From contig JAEZBW010000108.1 in assembly GCA_023426765.1 (NCBI GenBank), positions 1 to 14,611 of the forward strand: a DNA stretch of 14,611 nt. The letters run 5' to 3'. Source of the stretch: Bacillota bacterium. GTDB taxonomy: Bacteria; Bacillota; Clostridia; DSM-8532. Positions 6,453 to 14,163 of this stretch are shown here, one piece after another. Every line of letters starts with the position of its first letter. Position 1 is the stretch's first letter. The position numbers were made by a program, and so were the translations under genes. The notes under the pieces are model-generated. The model did no database searches and was not told where the DNA came from. It saw nothing but the letters and a program-made list of their open reading frames with translations.

Positions 6453-8255
6453 ATGGCAAATCAGCAGACGCTTCCGAAAAGAAGCGAACTGGATCCGGAA
6501 TATCAATGGCGCCTGGAGGACATTTACGAGTCCAATGAAGCCTGGAAAAAGGACGTAGACAGAGTTAAGGAACTACTTTCAGCACTCATGCCCATGAAGG
6601 GCACCCTCGGTGAAAGCTCTGAAAAGCTGTTTCAATGCCTGAAGCTGCAGGATGAACTGATGTGTATCCATGACAAGGTGCTTGTTTATGCCCGTATGCG
6701 CAGGGATGAAAACAATAATGACTCCCTGTATCAGGATCTCACCGAAACAGCTTTTTCACTGAGCACGGAGGTTGGGGCAAAACTGTCCTTTATCACTCCG
6801 GAAATCATAGGACTTCCTGATGGACAACTGATGAAATTCCAGGAGGAAAATAATAATCTGGCCGTGTACAGGTTTTTCCTGGATGAGCTTTTGCGTCAGA
6901 AAAAGCATATCCTTTCAGCGCGGGAAGAGGAAATCATGGCCCTTTCGTCGGAGATGGCCCGCAGCCCGAGGGACACCTTTACCATGTTTAACAACGCCGA
7001 CATCAAGTTCCCCTTTATCAAAGATGAACAGGGGCAGGATGTGGAGCTGACCAAAGGCAGGTATATCCGTTTTCTTGAAAGCGCCGACAGGAACGTTCGC
7101 AAACAGGCCTACGAAGCCATGTACAACACTTATTCAAAAATGAAAAACACACTTGGCGCAACCCTTTCGGGCAATATCAAAAAGAACCGTTTCTATTCGA
7201 TTGTCAGAAACTATCCCTCCAGCCTGGAATCGTCCCTGGATCAGGACAATGTTCCCGTTCAGGTGTATGACAGTCTGATCGATACCATTCATAAAAACCT
7301 TCCTCTGCTGCAGCGGTATCTGAAGCTTCGAAAAAAGGGCCTGAAGCTGGACGATTTACGGATGTATGACCTGTATTGTCCCATAGTCAGTGATATCGAC
7401 AAGCATATCCCCTATTCACAGGCCGTCGATATGGTAAAGGAAGGTTTAAAGCCGCTTGGAAGCCAATACATTGATGATTTGTCCGCAGGGCTTGACTCGG
7501 CCTGGGTTGACGTATATGAGAACGAAGGGAAAACCAGCGGCGCATACTCCTGGGGAGCTTATGCTACACATCCCTATGTGCTGCTGAATTACCAGGGCAC
7601 GATCAACGATGTTTTCACTCTGGCCCATGAGATGGGTCATGCCATGCATACTTTCTATACAAACAGGACACAGCCGTATGTATATTCGGGATATAAAATA
7701 TTTGTCGCCGAGGTGGCTTCTACCGTCAATGAGTCGCTGTTGATGCATCACCTGCTTGAAACCACACAAAAGAAGGAAGAGCGTGCATACCTGCTGAATC
7801 ATTACCTGGAGGAATTCCGGGGTACCATATTCCGCCAGGTCATGTTTGCAGAGTTCGAGAAAATGGTTCATGGCAAGGCCGAGAAGGGTGAGTCGATCAC
7901 GACCAGTGAGCTTTGTTCCCTGTATAAAGGGCTGAATGATACGTTCTTCGGTGCAGAGGTCATGGTGGATGATCTGATTGCCATGGAATGGTCAAGGATT
8001 CCTCATTTTTATACCAGTTTCTATGTTTACAAGTATGCTACCGGTTTTTCCTCTGCGGTTTCCCTCACTTCGCAGATACTGCGGGAAGGTGAGCCGGCTG
8101 TGGAGAGGTATTTGAACTTCCTGAAAAGCGGTTCTTCCGATTATCCGATTGAGCTGCTGAAAAAGGCCGGAGTTGACCTGACCACGCCACAGCCAGTGCA
8201 GGACGCTCTGGATGTCTTTGGCAAAACCCTCGACGAACTTGAAGCTGTCCTTTAG
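6453..8255 (+). CDS. pepF: oligoendopeptidase F (M3B metallopeptidase)
   Basis: 600 residues, the standard length of PepF, a cytoplasmic zinc peptidase that cuts short oligopeptides (typically 7-17 residues) as part of peptide turnover. The zinc site is visible: HEMGH at 392-396 gives the two His ligands and catalytic Glu393, and E420 in FVAEVASTVNE is in the position of the third ligand. The N-terminal RSELDPEYQWRLEDIY and the C-terminal region with AMEWSRIPHFYTSFYVYKYATG, carrying the Tyr residues that help stabilise the transition state, are typical. An AAGGAGGG site at 6438-6445 lies 7 bases before the ATG. It is transcribed alone; a terminator is formed by its last codons. Confidence 0.97.
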   Translation: MANQQTLPKRSELDPEYQWRLEDIYESNEAWKKDVDRVKELLSALMPMKGTLGESSEKLFQCLKLQDELMCIHDKVLVYARMRRDENNNDSLYQDLTETAFSLSTEVGAKLSFITPEIIGLPDGQLMKFQEENNNLAVYRFFLDELLRQKKHILSAREEEIMALSSEMARSPRDTFTMFNNADIKFPFIKDEQGQDVELTKGRYIRFLESADRNVRKQAYEAMYNTYSKMKNTLGATLSGNIKKNRFYSIVRNYPSSLESSLDQDNVPVQVYDSLIDTIHKNLPLLQRYLKLRKKGLKLDDLRMYDLYCPIVSDIDKHIPYSQAVDMVKEGLKPLGSQYIDDLSAGLDSAWVDVYENEGKTSGAYSWGAYATHPYVLLNYQGTINDVFTLAHEMGHAMHTFYTNRTQPYVYSGYKIFVAEVASTVNESLLMHHLLETTQKKEERAYLLNHYLEEFRGTIFRQVMFAEFEKMVHGKAEKGESITTSELCSLYKGLNDTFFGAEVMVDDLIAMEWSRIPHFYTSFYVYKYATGFSSAVSLTSQILREGEPAVERYLNFLKSGSSDYPIELLKKAGVDLTTPQPVQDALDVFGKTLDELEAVL

Positions 8256-8267
8256 GACAGCTTTTTT
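8242..8267 (+). terminator. rho-independent terminator overlapping the end of pepF
   Basis: AAGCTGTCC (8242-8250) and GGACAGCTT (8255-8263) form a perfect 9-bp stem with a TTTA loop, followed directly by TTTTT. The left arm encodes the last residues of PepF and the stop codon TAG (8253-8255) straddles the loop and right arm. Confidence 0.92.
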
Positions 8268-8283
8268 CAACTGTATAATTCTG

Positions 8284-8312
8284 TTGAAGGATATATGGCT
8301 ATATGTTACAAT
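8284..8312 (+). promoter_or_regulatory. promoter of the lipoprotein gene
   Basis: TTGAAG (8284-8289) and TACAAT (8307-8312) are 17 bases apart, and TG at 8304-8305 adds an extended -10. Transcription would start near 8319, giving a leader of about 60 bases. A second TATAAT at 8274-8279 lies between TTCAAC and GTTGAA arms (8266-8271, 8283-8288) but lacks a good -35. Confidence 0.65.
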
Positions 8313-8381
8313 ATGGTTACCTGTTGGAAAAACAATTACTGGTGGACTTGGTTAAATTCTGATGAAAGAAGAGGGTTCATG

Positions 8382-9212
8382 ATGAAAAAAGTATTGTCGG
8401 TTATTTTAATGCTCGCGATGGTGCTCGTGATGTTTGCCGGATGCGGCAAGGCAAAGAAAAACAACAACGCCGCCCCGAAAAAAGACCCTGTCAGCACCCA
8501 AAGTAATAAAGATGATGCCGAAGATGTGACCGCAAACAAACCGAAAGACGAACCGGAGGAATCAAAGGCCGGGGAAGATAAAGTTGACAAGAACAATCCG
8601 TTCATGCAGAAATTTCTGCCGTTGGAATCCCACAAGGACGTTTTAGACACGTTCAAGGAATTTGGGTTTGTTTATAACACAAAACCGGAGGGTAAGGAAG
8701 CAACTTCATGGAGTTTCCAATGGGTTAGCCTTGGCACCGAAAAAATCGATGGTGTGGACACCGAGCATATGAAGATTACACAAGTTGAGCGCGGCGAAAC
8801 AAAGGAATTTGAAGCATGGTATAATGCTGAATGGGACGCTGTTAAATACAAGGACAGCAATGGTGAAAAAACAGGCATGGATGCATCTTTCTCCGGTGCC
8901 GGTCTTGGTATGTTCACACAAGTTTATGTCAACTCAAAAGCGCTCGCGAAAATGGTCTTTGATGAAGAAGGCAATGTGGATGATTTCATGTATAATATGA
9001 AGGGCAAAAGAAGCGCCGGTGAAAGCGTGGATTTGGGAAATGGCCCGATCAATATTGACCTGTATGATATTGAAGATAAAATTACGCATTTTGACCGGTT
9101 GTTTGGTCTGTCCAAAGTGAATGGCGCCCTGATGTATACGGTCATCGAATCCATCAATAAGGATAAAGACGCAATGGAAGGCCTGCGCATCACCCGGGCT
9201 GTTCCTCGTTGA
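8382..9212 (+). CDS. putative lipoprotein of unknown function
   Basis: 276 residues. The N-terminus is a lipoprotein signal: MKK, a hydrophobic core VLSVILMLAMVLVM, then FAGC with the lipidated Cys at 21, so the protein should be anchored on the outer face of the membrane. Residues about 22-70 are a low-complexity Lys/Asn/Asp/Glu/Pro linker, then a soluble domain of about 200 residues with alternating strands (SWSFQWVSLGTEKIDGVDTE, EFEAWYNAEWDAVKY, DDFMYNMKGK). I do not recognise the domain. It is not an ABC substrate-binding protein by length or pattern. I chose the second of two ATGs (8379, 8382) because GAGGG at 8371-8375 is 6 bases from it and the lipobox then sits properly. The frame is open back to 8295 without a signal sequence, so the longer start is unlikely. 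Own promoter; faces the VWA operon. Confidence 0.85.
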   Translation: MKKVLSVILMLAMVLVMFAGCGKAKKNNNAAPKKDPVSTQSNKDDAEDVTANKPKDEPEESKAGEDKVDKNNPFMQKFLPLESHKDVLDTFKEFGFVYNTKPEGKEATSWSFQWVSLGTEKIDGVDTEHMKITQVERGETKEFEAWYNAEWDAVKYKDSNGEKTGMDASFSGAGLGMFTQVYVNSKALAKMVFDEEGNVDDFMYNMKGKRSAGESVDLGNGPINIDLYDIEDKITHFDRLFGLSKVNGALMYTVIESINKDKDAMEGLRITRAVPR

Positions 9213-9229
9213 GTCACTGTGAGTCACTG
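9210..9229. repeat. exact 10-bp tandem duplication at the end of the lipoprotein gene
   Basis: TGAGTCACTG occurs twice head to tail (9210-9219 and 9220-9229). The first copy provides the TGA stop codon of the lipoprotein gene. The junction forms the short palindrome GTGAGTCAC. It abuts the left arm of the REP-like hairpin at 9228-9276. Confidence 0.8.
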
Positions 9230-9276
9230 GGACGGTTCTATTTGGCGCATAAGTTATGTCAAATAGAACTGTCTCT
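9228..9276. repeat. REP-like long hairpin
   Basis: Left arm GGGACGGTTCTATTTG (9229-9244) pairs with CAAATAGAACTGTCTC (9260-9275): 16 bp with two G-U pairs. Inside, GCATAA and TTATGT extend the stem around a single-base G turn. No U-tract follows on either side, so it is not a normal terminator, though it lies where the two convergent genes would need one. GGGAC-GGTTC hairpins of this type resemble the repetitive palindromes that I recall from clostridial genomes, often linked to REP-associated transposases; none is present here. Confidence 0.8.
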
Positions 9277-9372
9277 AATAGACCACCATTAACTTAACCC
9301 GATAGACCACCGTTGACTTACCCCTATTGATCATCGTTGACTTAGCCCAATTGATCATCGTTGACTTAAAAT
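9277..9372. repeat. four 24-bp tandem repeats
   Basis: Four units in perfect 24-base register: 9277-9300, 9301-9324, 9325-9348, 9349-9372. Each contains a GAYCAYC block, then GTTGACTTA (ATTAACTTA in unit 1), then CCC. Units 1 and 2 share GACCACC while units 3 and 4 share GATCATC; the last unit loses the CCC end. The array lies in the convergent gap between the lipoprotein and the large VWA gene, immediately after the REP-like hairpin. There are no spacers, so this is not a CRISPR. No function known. Confidence 0.9.
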
Positions 9373-9393
9373 AAACCTCGCCTTCGTATCTTT

Positions 9394-12225
9394 CTATTTC
9401 CACTGCTTTCTTCTGTTCAATAACGCATTGACATGATCCTTACTGTTGTTTTCCGGTTCTTTCTTTTCGCCCGATAGCTTCTCCTGTTTGCTTTTTTTCG
9501 TTTTAGCGGTACTTTGTTGTTTTGATATGGCGGGTTTATCAGTTACAGGCTGCTTCTCTTGTTCAGCCCCATCATTGGGTGACACTGCAGTCGTAGCTGC
9601 AACAACCTTCCTTCGTTTCTGAAGGTTCTTTAAAACTGTCACAATGGGAGCGATCATTTTTTCCTTTACGAATAAAATTATGGGTTCAAGCGGGATTTGA
9701 AGCTTGCGGAGTGCGATATCTATAAGCAGCAGAATCAGTGCCGTCAGGATCAGGGCATGGGTTAAATCCCGTCTGGTGCCGGTGTTTTGTACATCTCCCC
9801 TGAAAACCTCTTCTGGGTCGGTAACCAGTCTGCCACCACCCGCCTGAGCCAGCTTTTCCAGAAAAGACGCCGCGTTTTCATCCAGCACCCTGTATTCGTC
9901 GGAATAGGGCATAACCACTCCGGCGCTGACATTTTCCACTCCGTTTTCACCGGGTACCTCAAGATGAACCACGTATGCTCCGGGGTTGGTTTCGTCAATC
10001 GTTCCTTCAAACATGCCAGGCCTGACTGCGTCCAGCTGGATGGTTTCCTTGCTGCCGTCCGGAGATACAACGGTTCCGGTAATAGACGCCTCATACAGGA
10101 ACCTGTCGGTCTCGGCCTGCACCGTAACCACGCCCTTACCATCCTCTACCCTGGTTTCAACGGTATAGTCGGTATTCAGATTTTTCTGGACCAGCCAGCC
10201 GGCCAGGTTTCCCCAGAATACCGGTGCATCCTGCCACATGGACCACTGAGAGGTCCATATTCCCTGAATATCCGATGTCCATGCAGCCGTTCTGCCAAGG
10301 CCGTATTGCCAAACTGCCAGCACCGGATCCTGAATATCGCTTCTGAACACCGTCCGTGCGGCAGGCTTTACTCTGGTCGCAACATATCCATCCAATGGAG
10401 GCACCGCCTCAATTCCTTTTAACAGCCCCATGGAAGTGATCAGTTCGGGATAAAACTGTCTGTTCTGCAGATATTTCTGCCCGGCCAGAAAGGCTTCCTT
10501 CGCAAATATACTTGGAATGTCGGAGAATTCATCCGTGTAATAGTATCTTCCCTGCCCGCCATAAGCCAGTGCTTTCAGAAGCAGCGTATCAGCGCCTTCA
10601 CCGACAGCAACCGTTGACAATGTAATCCCGTCTTCACGAACCCCTTCGATGATGCGTTCGTACCCGTATTGCTCGGCCTGACCATCAGTTAACAGAATGA
10701 TATGCTTCAGTTTGGTATCCTTGGTTCTCAGGTTCTGCCAGGCTTCCTCAAGGGGATGGAGTATCTGCGTCCCGCCGCCGGGCCGGATAGTGCCGATTAA
10801 ATCGGTGGCTTCCTTTAGATTGATCAGCGGCTCGGTACGGATCACCCATTGTATGGCATCATCAAAGGCGATGACACCCAGCTGATCCTTTTCTTCCAGC
10901 ACCTCGGCAGCACGGATGGCTGCTTCCTTTGCCAGTTCAAGTTTTGTGATGCCATAATTTCCTCCAGTCATACTGCCGGATTTATCGATCACGAGCAGCA
11001 GCCCCAAATCGGGGTTTTCCTCCTTCGGGCGGATATCCATTTCAACCGGTAGGATTGTCTCCAGTGGAGTATCCATATACCCCCCCGGAGCATAGCTGTT
11101 TTCCCCGCCTATCGTTAAAAGTCCCTTTCCCTGATGCTGGACGGCCTGTTCCAGCAGCTTCATAAAATCGGCGGCCAGCCACTCGGCCGAAATGTCGGCC
11201 AGTATGAAAGCGTCATAAGCCAGAAGACCCGATAAAGAGGTTGGAACCTCATCGGGCTGAGCCCTGGTGACCTGGGCATATTGCTCCAGATATCTTACAA
11301 GGTTCTCCCCCCGGGCTCCCCTTTCAACCAGCAGAATTCTCGGGTGGTCTGAAATAACGGTAAATGCCGAAAGCGCATTGTTTTGCAGCACCGTATCATC
11401 GGCAGTTACAACCTCGGCGGTATAGGATACCATTCCTCCCTCATCCACCTTGTCGGAGAAGGTGAAGAGGTTTTTCCCGGGATAAAGATCCACTTCCTTT
11501 TCAGCCGTCAGCGTTCTGTTTCCAAACAGCCGTACGATTGCCTTTGTTTGAATATTGCTGCTGATATTCACCGAAACATCAAAACGCTCTTTTGCATTTA
11601 CCTGTTTCGGCGCTGAGAACTCCTCAATCTGCACCTCTGCTTTTTCGTCGGAGCCAAATGCAACCACGTCCAGTGTATAACCAAGCCGTTTTAAAAGCCT
11701 GGCGGCATTCAGCGCATCTCCCTTTGTTTCCTTACCGTCGGATAAAAGCACAAGCCTTTTTGCAGCATCCTCCGGGATGATTGAACGTGCCAGCAGCAAT
11801 GCTTTTTCGATATTGGTCTCATCAGACTGCATTCTGTCGGGCAGTTCCCCATAACCCGCTTTGTCCTCCGGCATCCGGATGACCCTGGATTCATTGGCAA
11901 AAGCGATCAAGCCTGTAATATCGCGGTTTTCAGCGTGTGAAACGGCTTCCGAAACAAAGGCGTTCAGTTCGTTCTTTTTTCCCCGGATACTGTCCGAAAG
12001 GTCGGCGATGAATATAGTGGCGGTTTTATTTGCTTTGGATGATATTTCGGGTGCAGCCAATGCAAGCAGAAGAACGAAAATAAGCAAGATGCGTAGCGCT
12101 GGAATTGCCCGCTTTTTAAAAGCCGAACCCAGCCGCAGTTTTTTAGCGGTGATGAGAATAAAGGCGGCCAGCACCGGAAACAGTGCCATCACCCATGGGT
12201 TGTCAAACGTAATTCCGATTTGCAT
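9394..12225 (-). CDS. large membrane protein with two von Willebrand A domains and an embedded GATase1-like segment
   Basis: 943 residues. Two N-terminal membrane helices (about 12-28 and 44-60) are followed by VWA domain 1 (about 70-190) with metal-site motif DLSDS (D75, S77, S79) and SDG at D163. A beta-rich segment and a glutamine amidotransferase-like Rossmann segment (about 295-395, ILLVERGARGENLVRYLEQ and GGENSYAPGGY) come next, then VWA domain 2 (about 405-575) with a textbook MIDAS: DKSGS (D414, S416, S418), T486 in GGGTQ and D514 in TDG. A beta-sandwich region, a third membrane helix (about 821-838) and a Lys/Glu-rich tail of about 70 residues end it. Such proteins act with MoxR-type AAA+ ATPases, probably in assembly or surveillance of envelope or metal-containing complexes. 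It overlaps the upstream VWA gene by 23 bases, with GGTGG four bases before its ATG. Confidence 0.9.
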   Translation of the reverse strand: MQIGITFDNPWVMALFPVLAAFILITAKKLRLGSAFKKRAIPALRILLIFVLLLALAAPEISSKANKTATIFIADLSDSIRGKKNELNAFVSEAVSHAENRDITGLIAFANESRVIRMPEDKAGYGELPDRMQSDETNIEKALLLARSIIPEDAAKRLVLLSDGKETKGDALNAARLLKRLGYTLDVVAFGSDEKAEVQIEEFSAPKQVNAKERFDVSVNISSNIQTKAIVRLFGNRTLTAEKEVDLYPGKNLFTFSDKVDEGGMVSYTAEVVTADDTVLQNNALSAFTVISDHPRILLVERGARGENLVRYLEQYAQVTRAQPDEVPTSLSGLLAYDAFILADISAEWLAADFMKLLEQAVQHQGKGLLTIGGENSYAPGGYMDTPLETILPVEMDIRPKEENPDLGLLLVIDKSGSMTGGNYGITKLELAKEAAIRAAEVLEEKDQLGVIAFDDAIQWVIRTEPLINLKEATDLIGTIRPGGGTQILHPLEEAWQNLRTKDTKLKHIILLTDGQAEQYGYERIIEGVREDGITLSTVAVGEGADTLLLKALAYGGQGRYYYTDEFSDIPSIFAKEAFLAGQKYLQNRQFYPELITSMGLLKGIEAVPPLDGYVATRVKPAARTVFRSDIQDPVLAVWQYGLGRTAAWTSDIQGIWTSQWSMWQDAPVFWGNLAGWLVQKNLNTDYTVETRVEDGKGVVTVQAETDRFLYEASITGTVVSPDGSKETIQLDAVRPGMFEGTIDETNPGAYVVHLEVPGENGVENVSAGVVMPYSDEYRVLDENAASFLEKLAQAGGGRLVTDPEEVFRGDVQNTGTRRDLTHALILTALILLLIDIALRKLQIPLEPIILFVKEKMIAPIVTVLKNLQKRRKVVAATTAVSPNDGAEQEKQPVTDKPAISKQQSTAKTKKSKQEKLSGEKKEPENNSKDHVNALLNRRKQWK

Positions 12226-14011
12226 AGTACCACCATTCCAGTAATAAAATCAGGGCTGCCAAAGCCAGCAGCGGGATAGTCAGCGGAAAAGCAGACTTCT
12301 GAACCGGTATGCTGACACCTGCTTCTGCTGCCTCTGTGGATGCCCCGGTTGTACCTCTCTCCATCTGCCACTCATCGGGCAGATTCACCGTAAAAGAGGT
12401 GCTGACGATTCCGTCGGCCTTTTTCTGTTCCAACCGGTAAATACCAGGGGCATCGGTATGTAAAAATGGTTCCGGCGGGATCGGAGGGGCAACTGTTACC
12501 GTTTCTCCGCCGGGCAGGAACACTTTTGCGCTTTGCGTGTCGGGCTGAAGGCTGAAGCGCAAGGCATCCCCGGTGAGAACACCGGAAATGGCGCTGCCGC
12601 TTCCCGGGGAGTATTCACTAAGAATATTTGAAATTAAAACAGGAAATTCGGATTTTAGCGGTAAGTCTGTTTCATATAAATTGAACCCGAAAATTAAGAT
12701 GCGGGTGTTTTGAAGCCGCCCGTCCATGATAATCGGGTTTCCGTTGGAATCCATCACCGTCTCAGCCCATTCGGGCTTCTCCAGAATCCGGGTTCGGCCA
12801 ATGGAAAAGCTGAGCTTATCCAGATACTTGAATATGGCATGCTCCACAGGCTGCACTGCCGGTGTGTCCATCCAGTCTCCTACGGGGAACAGGCTGTTCT
12901 GCTTTGGCGCAAAGACAACGATATTTCCGTCTGTGGGAAGGTTATCGGGAATGGTTCCGTCCAGAACATACAGGTCATAGCCCTTATATTCGGTCACTTC
13001 TTCAGGCAGCGTTCTTACTAGCTCAACCCCCTGAACCAGGGAGAATATCTTCTCCAGAAAGTAGTTTCCGCCGGTAACCAGCAAGACTTTCACCGGATCG
13101 TCTGAGAGTACGGTGTCGTAAGCATGATTATCAGTGTCCAGATTATCCTTGGTATCAATCACACAATGAAGTTCTGTAATTGACGGTGGTATTCCCTGCC
13201 ACCAAACAGTTTGGGTATTGTTAGCCTTTATCATTACCCTTTGTGAATCCAGAAACTCACCATCTCCATACAGGCTGACCGAAGCATCGGCATCGGCGTC
13301 GCCCTGGTTGCGCAAGATGCTCATGGCTGATATTAAATCCTTTGAACGGGTGTGATTGAAGCGTATCACAGCCAGGTTGCCTTTTTGCCTTTCATAGCCT
13401 GAGAACTGTATTGTTTCTTTGCCGACCGTAATGGGCTTATCTCCAAACAATACAATCGTTGCATCCTGATCCTGCTTTTTTAATGATAATAGTAATTCCT
13501 CCGCTTTTACCGGATCCATATAACTGTTCGTCGGTTCAATGGCCTGAATACTCCTTGCAGCTTCATCAGCGGAATCGGAAGCATAAAGCAATACATCGGC
13601 TTCGCGTCCGATGGTAACCACCGTAACCCTGCTGTCTTTCGGAAGATCCTTTACATACTGCAGGGCATCCTTTTTTGCGGCTTCAAGCCGGGTTGGCTGG
13701 ATATCGGCGGAGGACATGCTTAACGAGGTATCCATCACCAGGATGACAGATTCCCTGTCTCCTTTGAAAAGCTGCAGCGCAAGGCCGGCCAATGCCAGAA
13801 CAATGAGCAGCGCTGCAAGAAGCTGCAGAAACATCAGCAGGTTTTTACGCAGCTTCTGCCAGGGTGTACGGGCCTGCATGTCCCGCAGCACCTGCTGCCA
13901 TAACACAAGGCTGGACACGGTCAGCTTTTCCCGCTTTTGCTTAAGAATATATAGCAGAAGAATCAGGGGAATGGCTATCAGGCCAAGCAACCCCCAGGGC
14001 AGTAAAAACAT
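12203..14011 (-). CDS. BatA-like membrane protein with von Willebrand A domain
   Basis: 602 residues from the ATG at 14011 (a TTG directly in front at 14014 is the alternative; only a distant AGGA site is visible). The N-terminus FLLPWGLLGLIAIPLILLLYILKQ is the typical BatA/aerotolerance N-terminal membrane segment with the cytoplasmic positive run after it. A second membrane helix lies at about 58-82, then a VWA domain (about 88-200) with MIDAS DTSLS (D95, S97, S99), T162 and D192. A Rossmann-like part around 325-375 (VKVLLVTGGNYFLEKIF) and an Ig-like region follow, ending with a membrane helix at about 576-592 and the family's LLEWWYY tail. The next gene overlaps its end by 23 bases, so both products are probably made together and may form a membrane complex. 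Confidence 0.92.
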   Translation of the reverse strand: MFLLPWGLLGLIAIPLILLLYILKQKREKLTVSSLVLWQQVLRDMQARTPWQKLRKNLLMFLQLLAALLIVLALAGLALQLFKGDRESVILVMDTSLSMSSADIQPTRLEAAKKDALQYVKDLPKDSRVTVVTIGREADVLLYASDSADEAARSIQAIEPTNSYMDPVKAEELLLSLKKQDQDATIVLFGDKPITVGKETIQFSGYERQKGNLAVIRFNHTRSKDLISAMSILRNQGDADADASVSLYGDGEFLDSQRVMIKANNTQTVWWQGIPPSITELHCVIDTKDNLDTDNHAYDTVLSDDPVKVLLVTGGNYFLEKIFSLVQGVELVRTLPEEVTEYKGYDLYVLDGTIPDNLPTDGNIVVFAPKQNSLFPVGDWMDTPAVQPVEHAIFKYLDKLSFSIGRTRILEKPEWAETVMDSNGNPIIMDGRLQNTRILIFGFNLYETDLPLKSEFPVLISNILSEYSPGSGSAISGVLTGDALRFSLQPDTQSAKVFLPGGETVTVAPPIPPEPFLHTDAPGIYRLEQKKADGIVSTSFTVNLPDEWQMERGTTGASTEAAEAGVSIPVQKSAFPLTIPLLALAALILLLEWWYYANRNYV

Positions 14012-14040
14012 CAATTACAGTCACATCCTATATCATTTTT

Positions 14041-14163
14041 ACCATGGGGACAGGTTCCTTGGCTCAATTTGACCATTGGGGACAGGTCCCTTGGCTTAAT
14101 TTGACCAAGGTACCTGTCCCCAGTGGCTTAATTTGACCAGAGGTACCTGTCCCCAATGGCTCA
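14041..14163. repeat. REP-like cluster of four 32-bp units with core inverted between pairs
   Basis: Units at 14041-14071, 14072-14103, 14104-14135 and 14136-14167 all share ACCA at the left and GGCTYAA(TTTG) at the right in direct orientation. The core reads GGGGACAGGT-N-CCTT in units 1-2 but is its reverse complement, AGGTACCTGTCCCC, in units 3-4. Units 2 and 3 therefore form a 22-bp stem (14073-14094 with 14105-14126, one mismatch and one G-U) around a 10-base loop, and units 1 and 4 can pair outside it. It fills the gap between DUF58 and the BatA-like gene, and unit 4 supplies the DUF58 stop codon. No U-tract follows. It resembles the widespread GGGGACAGGTACCT palindromes of clostridial and some other genomes. 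Confidence 0.9.

Noticed and set aside
8295..8381. Upstream extension of the lipoprotein frame
   Set aside because: It starts before or at the predicted transcription start, has no ribosome site, and would bury the signal peptide.
9228..9276. Bidirectional terminator for the convergent genes
   Set aside because: Strong stem but no T-tract on either side; better described as a REP-like palindrome.
9277..9372. CRISPR array
   Set aside because: Units are contiguous with no unique spacers and there are no cas genes.
9787..10422. Long plus-strand ORF (211 codons) opposite the large VWA gene
   Set aside because: Shadow of the VWA reading frame; its sequence lacks any family signature.
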